Shown here: in pieces, positions 37,050 to 46,994 of the stretch
Position numbering within the stretch: the first letter of the stretch is position 1
Layout of the letters: the number at the start of each line of letters is the position of its first letter
Source: Symbiodinium kawagutii
Taxonomy: Eukaryota > Sar > Dinophyceae > Suessiales > Symbiodiniaceae
Assembly: GCA_009767595.1 (NCBI GenBank)
Contig: VSDK01004430.1
Coordinates: 51,994-115,993 of the forward strand
Length of the DNA: 64,000 nt
Direction: 5' to 3'
Made by a program: the position numbers and the translations under genes
The notes under the pieces: model-generated
Databases searched by the model: none
What the model was told of the DNA's origin: nothing
The model's input: only the letters and a program-made list of their open reading frames with translations

Positions 37050-38672
37050 GGAAGTGGGAAGGAAGAGAAGGCTGAAGGGAAGATAGCTGAAGACAAGCAG
37101 GCAGATCAACATGGACCTCAAGTTGGCCAGGATGAAGCAAAGCCCCTTGAAGAGAAGCAGACCAAACACGATGCCACACCTGTTACACCATGTGGTGAAG
37201 ATGAAACCATGCCACCGGAGGATGAGGAGGCTGAAGAGAAGGACAAAGCGACTGCAGCTGAAGATGAAGAAAAACCACAGGAGGTTGAGGAGGCTGAAGA
37301 GAAGAACAAAGCGACTGCAGCTGAAGATGAAGCAACGCCACAGGAGGTTGAGGAGGCTGAAGAGAAGGACAAAGTGACTGCAGCTGAAGATGACAAAAAG
37401 CCACAGGAGGATGAGGAGGCTGAAGAGAAGGACAAAGCCACTGCAGCTGAAGATGACAAAAAGCCACAGGAGGATGAGGAGGCTGAAGAGAAGGACAAAG
37501 CGACTGCAGCTGAAGATGACAAAAAGCCACAGGAGGATGAGACAGAAGAAAAGGCTGCAAATGAAGAAAAACAACATGATGATGAGGAGGCTGAAGAGAA
37601 GGACAAAGCGACTGCAGCTGAAGATGAAGAAAAGCCACAGGAGGATAAGGAGGGCGGAGTTGGAAAGCGTGGAGAGGAGACTGAGGAGGTGGTTGCGGCT
37701 AAAGCAGCCAAGACAGGCAAAGGCAAAGGTGCAGAAAGACAAATGAAGCAACTGGAGTTGAAGGAATTGAAAGCTGCAGTTTGGACATCTCGAACTTCCA
37801 ACAAAGGCAACGGCAAAGGACATTTGTCTTCGTGCCCTGCAGAGACTGCAAACGGTTCTGAATGCGGAGAAGAACTTCGAGAAAAAGAGGAAGGTAAGAA
37901 GCATGAGGAGAAGATGATGCCAAATTCCAAGTTGCAGAACAATGTTGAGAAGCCAAAGGAATGGGACAAACCCATGGACTTTGTTACTGCTGCAGTTCAG
38001 CAGCCGCCAAAGCCAAAAGGAAGAAAGCCAGGGAAGAAAGCAAAGGCCAAAGGCGAGAAGGATGAGGCTGATGCTGAAGAGCAAGAAGATAAATCCAAGA
38101 CCAGAAAAAGGCGAACTCGGAATGCCAGGAACAAAACAGATGAGGATGACGTGGCAGGAGACGAGGTGACGAAGTTGAAAGACGACAAAGTTGATCAAAA
38201 AGTGCCAAGTACCAAGAGAGCCAAAAGTGGTGAGGCTGAACACAATGCAGCGCCAAAGAAGAAAGCAAAGAGGGATGGGGCAGCCCTGGCCAAGAAGAAG
38301 CAGGAAGCAAAGAAGGATGAGGATGGAGAACATGAGAAAAGCCCTCCTGAGGCAAAGCGCAGGCGCCGCTCCAAGCCTGAATCTTCCAAGCTTAAGAAGA
38401 GCCTTGAGGAAGGAAAAGAATCTGAACCAAAGGAAGTCGATAAGAAGCCAAAGGAATCCCAGGCATTGAAGGAAGGCAAAGAAGCATCTGATGAGAGAGA
38501 AGAGAAGGGTGAGGCAAAGGAGACAGAGACCAAGACAGACAAAAAGAACCGATCTGAGGCAGAAGCCAAGAGAATCCGTAAATGCGGTGCTTATAACAAA
38601 GCAAGAAAGAAAGCATTGGCTGAGGGAAAGAATGCTGAAGAAGCTAAAGAGATCGGCAGGGCAGTTGCTTGA
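37050..38672 (+). CDS. Gene G, middle: Lys/Glu-rich repeat exon
   Basis: One long open exon. Codons 37221-37647 form about seven units of 21 residues, EEAEEKDKATAAEDDKKPQE with small changes. Then come Lys-rich segments (PKPKGRKPGKKAKAKGEKDE; PKKKAKRDGAALAKKKQEAK). The end encodes KCGAYNKARKKALAEGKNAE and EAKEIGRAVA-stop at 38670-38672, a YNKA-x-G-EEAK helix that I recall from Symbiodiniaceae methyltransferase-like proteins. The terminal TGA may belong to a separate gene, or splicing may occur before it. Charged, disordered and probably nuclear (inference). Overlapping minus-strand frames are shadows of this low complexity. Confidence 0.55.
   Translation, partial: GSGKEEKAEGKIAEDKQADQHGPQVGQDEAKPLEEKQTKHDATPVTPCGEDETMPPEDEEAEEKDKATAAEDEEKPQEVEEAEEKNKATAAEDEATPQEVEEAEEKDKVTAAEDDKKPQEDEEAEEKDKATAAEDDKKPQEDEEAEEKDKATAAEDDKKPQEDETEEKAANEEKQHDDEEAEEKDKATAAEDEEKPQEDKEGGVGKRGEETEEVVAAKAAKTGKGKGAERQMKQLELKELKAAVWTSRTSNKGNGKGHLSSCPAETANGSECGEELREKEEGKKHEEKMMPNSKLQNNVEKPKEWDKPMDFVTAAVQQPPKPKGRKPGKKAKAKGEKDEADAEEQEDKSKTRKRRTRNARNKTDEDDVAGDEVTKLKDDKVDQKVPSTKRAKSGEAEHNAAPKKKAKRDGAALAKKKQEAKKDEDGEHEKSPPEAKRRRRSKPESSKLKKSLEEGKESEPKEVDKKPKESQALKEGKEASDEREEKGEAKETETKTDKKNRSEAEAKRIRKCGAYNKARKKALAEGKNAEEAKEIGRAVA
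37221..37647 (+). repeat. 63-base in-frame minisatellite in gene G
   Basis: About seven units of 63 bases (21 codons) starting GATGAGGAGGCTGAAGAGAA; one unit (37536-37580) is degenerate and short. Confidence 0.8.
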
Positions 38673-40310
38673 CAAGCTTTGGTGCCCTGCATTCCCTGCT
38701 AGATACGTTAATCACACATCACATGCTATTATGAAGGAATGAAGAATCAAGAGCAGTATATGCTGTTTTAGTTGACTATTATGTGGGGTGAAACGTTTAC
38801 ATATCATTGATATCGGCAGGCCAGTGGAGAATACTTCTCATCAAGGCTGGATTTCTACTTCATTCTGTCCTACACATCAAAAAGGGGTTGTTTGCCATTG
38901 GTCCTTGGTATTCCTGCTTCCATTCTGTATCCCTGATCAACTTACCAATTGTTTTGCTATTATATATGCCCCTGAGTCAGGAACTTGTTTATATCGAACT
39001 GTTTGCTCTAGTCAGCCCAGGCTTACGAAGCTTGTCCCTGAAGTTGTGCGGCCAAAGGAGATTTGGGGTGTGGTGCTGGTGGGGAAGCTAGCTCCATGTT
39101 TCAAGGAGCTGCCTTGAAACAGGCAGTTCTAGAATCTAGAACTGATCTTTGGGTAATTTACATTGGACCCTGTATGTTTCCATACGGGCTGTGAAATCTC
39201 AGCAATCACATGGCATGCTGCCTGCCGACAGCAAAGAGCGCAATGCATGCTCCGGAGTTCAAGTACCCTGTGCTTTTGGGAATACAACTGGGAATACAAA
39301 TGGGAACCCTGCAAACCAACTCTGGGCCCTGGATTCACTTGGGAAAGTATCCACTGCCAATCATAAGCAGGTTACACAACTGATCATGTTGAACATCTGA
39401 AATGGGAAACTTGCATATGGCCTGTCAAAACACCAGCTATTGTATGGCATGCTGACGGTTGGCTGAAAGCAAAGTGTGAATGATACGACTACTTTGTTCT
39501 TTTGGGTTTTCACAAATCATAGTGGGGATTGGCATCAATTCCACCAGCAGATTCCACCCAAGAAGTGCCAACGTACCCACTACCGATTCGAGATCAATCA
39601 TAACCAGTTTTTGCAAGTCGCTCTTGAAGCATGACCAGCAAACTCCACCATGATTTGGTGTCTGGGCTTTCCCACGCAGGTCATGCCGGAGCGATGGTTG
39701 GCACGCTTGGCGTCCTGCAGTGGGCCCACCATGTTTGGATTTCCTGCAAATGAGTGTGAGTATGATGGGATTCCCAATGCTACTCTGGCTATCTACGGGT
39801 TGGCAGGTTTTGGGGCACCCCTCCTTTTTAGAAACGATGATCAAAGAGCAACATTGTCTTGCGTGAATTTGTAGGCACCTTTTCATTTGAGATTGGCATT
39901 TGGGTTCAAACTCGAAAGCTCGAAACATCACAACCATTTTGGAGACCGGATGCCTCTGCAAAGATCAGAATCCTTTGTGCTGCCGCTGTATCAACTACAG
40001 GCACCAAAGGCAGGGACCTTTACATATGTGAACTACTTTTGTTTACTTCTTTCTTCAAGTTCAAGGTGGCCATATTTCTTCTTGAACTGCCCCAATAATC
40101 CTTAATAGTATCAAGTATCTGTGGGGTAAGGATGGTGATATTGAACCAGGAAATGGATCCCTCTCTTATTCTCCTGACACGTTTTTGTGTGCAGTTGTTT
40201 GTGGCGATTGTCTGGGACTTACTGCTGCCTGCTGTTCAATCAAGCATGCATATGGCATGTGCAAGAGAGTATGCAAGCTAGTGTTGATTTGCTAATGCAC
40301 CTCTTAAGGT
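38673..40310. other. Stretch between Lys/Glu-rich exon and methyltransferase-like exon
   Basis: Several short frames (38788-39117, 39149-39400, 39650-39874, 39859-40098) lack recognised domains. Some may be exons of gene G, but no counterpart with gene A could be seen. Confidence 0.3.
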
Positions 40311-40317
40311 ATTGCTG

Positions 40318-42550
40318 ATCCAGTGGATGCAACCTGTTGAGATGCGCTGGCAATTCGTTGAACTCTTCAGTGGTGTGGGAAATGTTTCGGCGGCTTTCCG
40401 GGATGCTGGCTATGCTACTTGTAGCTTTGATAAGCTGACAGGAAGTGAGATGGACTTTTCCACACCCTCTGGATTTGCGTTTGGGTCTCAAAACTGGTAA
40501 CTCGTTTGATCATCCATGAATGCCTCTATGCCCTCCAAGGTTGGCAATTTGGATCTGCATGTGTGCAGGACTGAAGCTTGGGTTGGTGATCGGCCTAGGA
40601 TTGCGGCTGATGGGAAACCATGGCAAATTTGAAGGGTTAATACCCCTGTGAATCAAGCATGCGGGTTTCAGTGTCCTGCCAGTTCTGGGTTACCAGGTGT
40701 GACTTATACGTTATGTGTTGCAAAATGTATTTGGGTGCTCTGATGAAATTGCAGGGGGAATGGTGTTTAACTATATCTTGAAATAGTATACAATAGGGTT
40801 GTGTGGCTACATTGTCAAACGGCAACTTGCAGTATGTGTCAACTGATTCCAAACGGAAGCCGCTCTCTATGAGAATCGTGTTGTACATGGTAAGTTTGTA
40901 CAGATCTACATTAGTACTCAGGTTGATAGCTGGGATTGGTTGTAAACACCCCCGAACTATTCACAAATTAGCTTGTTTGGCTACTTATCCCCATGAAAAG
41001 TAAATCGGTGAAGATTAAACAAACCGCTGGTATTTGGGCCATGAACAAATTGAATTTATATACTATGATGTCAGTGGTTTGTCAACATGGGTTCCACTTA
41101 CATCTAACAAACCACACATAACCCGATGTTCTCCAGGGATGCATATAGGGGTATATATGGGTGCAACAAATATCTTTCAACCCAGTTGTTAAAAATATAT
41201 AGAGTAAACTTGTTTGGTGATTCATATATACAACATGTTTGTCATACTTTAGGACACATCCTATGTATGATCATGTATTTATTTGTTTTATGTACACTAT
41301 GTTTAAATATAGTGTAACTAGTTCCATATATGATGCATTTGTGAATGGAGCTTCTGCCCTCTTTCATCCCGCAGGACCTGGCTGTTTGTTCCTCTTGGCT
41401 CCGGAATGTGGGCCCTGGGGCCGAGTAGCGAGGGGAACGACGATGCGCAGTGTCATCAACCCACTGGGAATTAGCATTCCCTTCGTGCTAAATGCCAACC
41501 TCCATATTTCCAGGCCATAAAAGTGATGATTGGTGGCTTCTTGCTCAAGATGATACACAAATATCACAATATATCGATTTTGATATTAGTATTTATATAT
41601 AATACTTGATCAGTTGTTGTCGTCAGGCTCGCGCTACTGGTACTCTTGATAGAGTCTGTCCATGGGACTTGGTTGCTGGAGCAGCCAGCTGGATCAGTTG
41701 ATGTACTCCCACTGCATCCACGATTGAACTGGCTGTTCAACGAAATCCTGTATGTACCTAGGCTTTGATACTCAAGTAATTTGAAGTAATAAAGCATGAC
41801 CTAATTTTGTACATGTTTAACTCCTGCATCTAAGGTCTTTCGTGAAGACTTTTGGATGGGCCACCATGGTTGCAAGTCCCCAAAGAGAACTGCTATGTGG
41901 TCAGCTTCACCAACAATGGTCCAACGACTTGTCAGACACCAAGACAATATTATAGGTAATTCTCTCAACAGTCACTGCTAGCATGCCCTTGCGTAAGGAT
42001 GGGGGTCGAATGTCCCAGATTGAGAAAGAGGCCTACAACCTTCAAACTACGCGTGTGAAACCCAAGGGTGGGTAACTGACAATTCTGCCAACAAACTACG
42101 CTCTTTAAGTATGGTAACCAAGGTCGGTATACAGATGCTGAAGGAAAACCAAGGTTTCAGGGTGCTGCTGGTTTGAAAGAATCAGGGCAAGGATCTTAGT
42201 TTGATTGCAGCTGAGTGGCCTAGTACTTGCTATAGGCTGGGATGTGGAATTTGTTTTGGCTAAGGGTCTACACCTATCAATTTGGCGTGAACCTCATTGA
42301 AGCTTTGAAGTGGAACCGGATCAGGGCCACAGTGAGAAACAAGAAACGTGTAGATCCCTTGTGGACGGATGTATACATCTTTTCCAAAATGGAATGTGAT
42401 GACATGTGGCAGGATGCTGCTCTTTTTGACTGCTATGTTTACTTGCGTTATGCTGCGGCTGTCCCAAACAGTTGGCATTCCGCTTTTGCCAACTTTGATC
42501 AAGAGCTGGCTTCACTTGGATTCCAATGTCCATGCTTTCCAGGTGTGTGA
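40318..42550 (+). CDS. Gene G, core: methyltransferase-like domain
   Basis: Exon 40310-40487 encodes RWQFVELFSGVGNVSAAFRD, a good motif I (F-S-G-x-G), then SEMDFSTPSGFA; a GT donor follows GGATTTGC, the same junction as in gene A. Exon 41372-41514 encodes LFLLAPECGPWGRVARGTTM, RSVINPLG and ends NANLHISR. Exon 41627-41750 encodes LALLVLLIESVHGTWLLEQP, AGSVDVLPLHPRLNWLFN. Exon 41835-41955 encodes VFREDFWMGHHGCKSPKRTA. A short exon near 42122-42187 encodes RYTDAEGKPRFQGAAGLKES. The final exon, about 42262-42550, encodes VYTYQFGVNLIEALKWNR and ends QCPCFPGV-stop. All match gene A in order. Here the position of the catalytic motif reads PECGPW, closer to a Pro-Cys context, but not a proven active site. 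The long stretch to about 42780 is open in another frame only. Confidence 0.6.
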
Positions 42551-42691
42551 CCTTCACATACCAGCTGTTCAATTTGTGTGGTCGCAATCCCTCAAGCTTT
42601 GGAGTATTCCATTTTTGGTATATATGATCATTAATTTGTGGTTTATAGGTAAAATTGGGTCCAATACAATCCAAAAGCATTTTTTTTGGTC

Positions 42692-42765
42692 CAAAACCAA
42701 CCCGCAAAACGGACGCAAAAACCCGCAACTAGCGCACAAAAACCCGCAAACGGACGCAAATCAGG
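42692..42765 (+). repeat. CCGCAAA/CGCAAA cluster
   Basis: Short units such as ACCCGCAAA and GGACGCAAA, repeated about six times, 150 bases after the stop of gene G. Compare with the CCGTAAA array after gene A at 13302-13440. Confidence 0.6.
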
Positions 42766-43081
42766 ATTTCTGCCCTGAGGGAATGTGACCACATTGAACA
42801 TATACAGCGCTTTTGGGGGTTCGAAGATGCAAAAAGCATAGCTTATGCTATTGCTTTGTGTTAACTAGATTCGTTTTTGACATTCCTTTCAACCAGCATT
42901 CCTTTTTTCGCCTTTGGGGATCTAAGATGTTAACCATGCGGCACTTGATTGATGGAAAGGTCATGAAGCCCTTTGGTGCATGAACCAGAGATATATATCC
43001 TATGATCCTTTGGAATGTCTATGGCTCAAATTTTCATAGATGAGGCCTTGTTTGACTTTCGATCGGGGGGTGCAACAAATA

Positions 43082-46000
43082 ATGGCATCCGTAGATGCTG
43101 AAGATGATGCAGCCTTGGAGCTACAACTCAAGGACAATAGGGATCCTACCACTGGCAGCTGGTGAATGTCAATCAACTTCCTTTTGAATACGTGTTTAAT
43201 TTGGTGATCAACCATATGATGTCATAGTGGTACGTCCATGGTATGCAGGAGACTGCAGAAAGGATAGCCAGACTCCAACGAGAACTTGGTGCACTGGATG
43301 GAGAATCTGATGGCTTGCCTGCAGGTGTATGGATGACAATGATTCATGTTTGAACCTGGTTATTAGTTGTTTAATGGACCCCTTCACCATAACATTGTTT
43401 GATTGATCTTTAGCTGACCCTGTCTGACTGCAGGCAGCCATTTCCACGAGCCTCGAGCTGCAGGACACTTTGTCCCAGGTTTGCCACGTGCCTCAGCCGG
43501 GGACTTTCGTCGCTTCAACTCGCCGCAAGTAACATTGAGGATGGACTCATCTGAGAGTCTGGAAGTCGCAGGTGGGGGTAGCACCTATTTGGCCACACCC
43601 GTGCACACCCCCAAGGCAAGTGTTATGGTGAATTCCCCACCAGCTAGTGATGCTGGTGTTGACAAAAGCCCTGCTAGCTCGTTGTGCCCAGAGGCTGTGT
43701 TTGTGATTGAGTACGCTGAAGGCAATTGGCAATTCATCTTGCAAAGTGCTGTGAGAAATTTCAACCCAAAAACCCATCACATCAGGGATGTCATTGATAA
43801 TGTGTACATTTTTCAAGATATGTATGGGAAACTTGACCACATCCCGTTGCCAAGTGATTTCCCTCTCCGCATTTGTCCTGGGTATTTGCCTCAAGCACCG
43901 GCTACAGCAACCACTCGAGCAAACCAAAGCGCACCAAGCGTGCATACCTCACCACCAGCACCAAAGGCATCTCCGTCAACAGCTGTGTCCAGTCCACCAA
44001 AGGCAGCAGCTGAAACACTTCCAGCAAGCCCACCTGAGCACCCAAAGGCATCTCCGTCAACAGCTGTGTCCAGTCCACCAAAGGCAGCAGCTGAAACACT
44101 TCCAGCAAGCCCACCTGAGCACCCAAAGGCATCTCCGTCAACAGCTGTGTCCAGTCCACCAAAGGCAGCAGCTGAAAAACTTCCAGCAAGCCCACCTGAG
44201 CACCCAAAGGCATCTCCGCCAACAGCTATGCCAAGTCCACCAAAGGCAGCAGCTGAAACACTTCCAACAAACCCACCTGAGCACCCAAAGGCATCTCCGT
44301 CAACAGCTGTGTCCAGTCCACCAAAGGCAGCAGCTGAAGCAACAACACGTCATGCAGCACTGGCACCAGCTCCAACATCTAAGCCATCACCAGACCCAGC
44401 TACGCTGGCTGCAAAACCGACCATGTATGAGGATGGAAGTTATTGGAAGAAACTTTGTGCTATGTTAGGTATTGTTTTACTTTGCAAACAGTTGATTTTA
44501 ATAGAGTTTCAGGGTAAATTCCACCCAACCCCATTTTGCCCATTCACAAGTTGGTCATCTCAGGATGGACAGGTATCTCAAGAGAGTTCAGAATGGCAAG
44601 GTCAAGGCTTCCCCCGAGGTGGTGAAGCTTTGGGGAACTGTGGCAGGCCGTTACTTGACTTTTTTGATACTACATTCAGTCCATGCTATAGGTTGTTATC
44701 TTCCTTGTCGCCTGCTGCTTTCAAAACCAAGGTGAAAAGCTACATGAACTGTTGCTGTCCCAGGGTAGCATGGAGGCAGTCAATGTGACGATAGAACGGG
44801 AACACCTTCAAGAACTCGAACAAGATGTGGAGGGGGGCTGGCATACTGAAGGGTCCCTCAAACTCCTTCCTGGATGGGACCAGAGTCTAGGTGAAAATTA
44901 TGTGCCCTTCCAACTTATCTCAGAACTTTCTTTAACAACAACGACTACTGCTTGGTATGATTCTGTGTGTTCCCAAATCTGACCATATTATACTAGTTAT
45001 TGGTTGTACACACAAATGAGAATGCATTGGTTGATGTAATTGGTTATGTCTCTTTCCAACTTTTGTTTGGGACATGCTTCCAAGGACAATGGTCAAGAAT
45101 GCCATTGCCTGGGCCAAAAACAATGGCTATTGTCGGGTGAATCCGGTTCATGGTGCTGAAGAGTATCGGGTTAAGACGTTCGAGAAATTCAACCTCAAAG
45201 ATCTTGAACGCACTCGGCATACTGCTAGCGCAGAGGTGGCTATGGAGGACATTTTCAACCTCACAACTTGGTTTTGTTTTTTTTCCTCTCTCTGTCTCTC
45301 TGTGGGCTACTACTTGCCTGCACCTGATTTGGAGGATGCTGGTGGGTTGCTAGCGGATCCTGCGATGGAGATCACTGAGACTGAAGTGCTCAGGACAGCC
45401 CCCACATGCAGTTTGTTTCTCCATTCATAAACTAGCCTAGTCAGGATGGGCGCTGTGCAAACGACGCCTGGTCTTGCTACCACTTCCAAAGCGGGTGGGA
45501 AAGATGCTTTCCCAGTCTTGCAAGTGGGGGCGTGCCCAATCAGTGCCTAGATCCACAAATTAATTTTCCAACATGTTGCTAACTTGTTTGGCTATACCTG
45601 GGGTGGGCTTGTCATTGCCTAGGTATGATTGGAGCTTTTCTTGAAGCAGGTGGGAGGAAAATGGACAAGTGTGAGGATTTGAAAGAATCTAGCCTGCTTA
45701 TACACCGATGCCACTTTAGGGTTCTTTGGTAGTTTGGCCTTGTGGCTCCTTCCTGGCTCAATTGGGGTTTTAGATTGCTAAGGAGAAGTTGCACACGATT
45801 GGCACTGATCGTGCCAAGCAGTTTACTCCTCAAACTTCGAGTGTTTGTACCGTTTCCTTGTTTAGGATATTTCCTTGGCAATGGCCCCAGGATTCGATCA
45901 GAGTTAGAGACCAAGCTCAAGGAGTTCAATACCAAGTACCAGGAATTGCTGACAGCACAGGCTGATTGTATGGATGGTGGCGTTCCATCTCAGTGTGGGC

Positions 46001-46427
46001 CTTGCTGAACTCATAGTCAAAGTATGTCAGTATAGTAAACTATTATGTATGTTAGATTGCTTTACTCAGGTCAATGCAGGACAGGATCAAAAACTGCATG
46101 ATCGCACTTCAAAAGGCTGATGTGGCAATGAACAATTGCCAAATGCGGGCTAGGCTTGGAGCCAATGCAACCAATGCATCCCATAAAGTTGTTACGCATG
46201 CATGCTGTGAATCCACCTTTGCTCTCCAATTTATGCGCAGGGCAGTGAAGCCTGAGGCAAAGCCAAAGGCTAAGAGCAAGGGAAAATCCAGACCGCGTAA
46301 GAAGGTGGCCAAGGCTGAGCCAAAAGAGCCACCTGAGGATTTGGCTGAAGAGGATGAGGAGGAGGAGGAAGAGGAGGAGGAAACTCCGCCCCCACGACCC
46401 AAGAAAAGGGCAAGGAAGTCAAAGTAA
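43082..46427 (+). CDS. Gene H: Pro/Ser-rich, coiled-coil and GWHT-module protein with acidic-basic tail
   Basis: The possible start at 43082 gives MASVDAEDDAALELQLKDNR. 43249-43324 encodes ETAERIARLQRELGALDGES, then GTGTAT. The exon from about 43440 encodes SAGDFRRFNSPQVTLRMDSS and VFVIEYAEGNWQFILQSAV, then five 27-residue Pro/Ser/Ala repeats. Near 44560 is LRMDRYLKRVQNGKVKASPE. 44764-44860 encodes VTIEREHLQELEQDVEGGWH. 45083-45240 encodes VKNAIAWAKNNGYCRVNPVH. 45890-46007 encodes ELETKLKEFNTKYQELLTAQ. 46080-46180 is helical. The last exon, about 46240-46427, has KPKAKSKGKSRPRKKVAKAE, an acidic run and KKRARKSK-stop. The order matches gene B of cassette 1 module by module. Function unknown; the basic tail suggests a nuclear, DNA- or RNA-associated protein. 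Confidence 0.55.
43955..44341 (+). repeat. 81-base in-frame minisatellite in gene H
   Basis: Nearly five units of 81 bases (27 codons), each encoding KASPSTAVSSPPKAAAETLP followed by ASPPEHP, with few substitutions. Recent expansion is likely because the copies are almost identical. Confidence 0.85.
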
Positions 46428-46980
46428 ACCTTGTGGGGTTGCCTCGAAATTTTGATTGGTGCTTTTGGCTTTGAAACCGCTTTGGCAAAGCTACAGTGGT
46501 TGGGTCACTGTTTGTTTTACCAAAGTGTTCATTGGCCAGTGACCCATGCTTCCGGAACGATTGCAGCATTTGATGCGAGCGCACGTCGGGAAAATGTGTC
46601 CATATTTCAGCATATCGACTGGGTTGATTCAATCAAGTTTCGATGCACTTGCGTTGGCCTGTGGCTGCTAGATTCCAATGACTATTCAGCTTTGATTGCT
46701 CTTTGACTTGGGGTTTTCTCTCTTTCTCTCACTTGGGGACTGAACCATTTCATGTTTCACTACGCCTATCGCATGTCCAGCTTGGCACTTTTTTGAAAAA
46801 TGGCTACTGCCAGGTCAAATGGAAGAGTTGCACTACCTGAAAGGCCTGCCCTTATCTGAGTTGTCTTCATTTAGCATCTTGATATCCCAAGTCAGTGGGC
46901 CTGATCTAGATGAAGATATATTACTTTAAAATATATATGTTGATGTTATCTTCCTTTTGTTCATCTTCCATATACATACT
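46428..46980. other. Spacer between genes H and I
   Basis: Holds a 91-codon frame (46431-46706) with no recognised domain. The position corresponds to that of gene C in cassette 1, but no GIY-YIG-like motif is seen. Confidence 0.35.
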
Positions 46981-46994
46981 GTTGTCACCAGCAA

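Noticed and set aside
36975-38675. A 566-codon minus-strand frame
   Set aside because: Antisense of a Lys/Glu-rich exon; composition-driven lack of stops.
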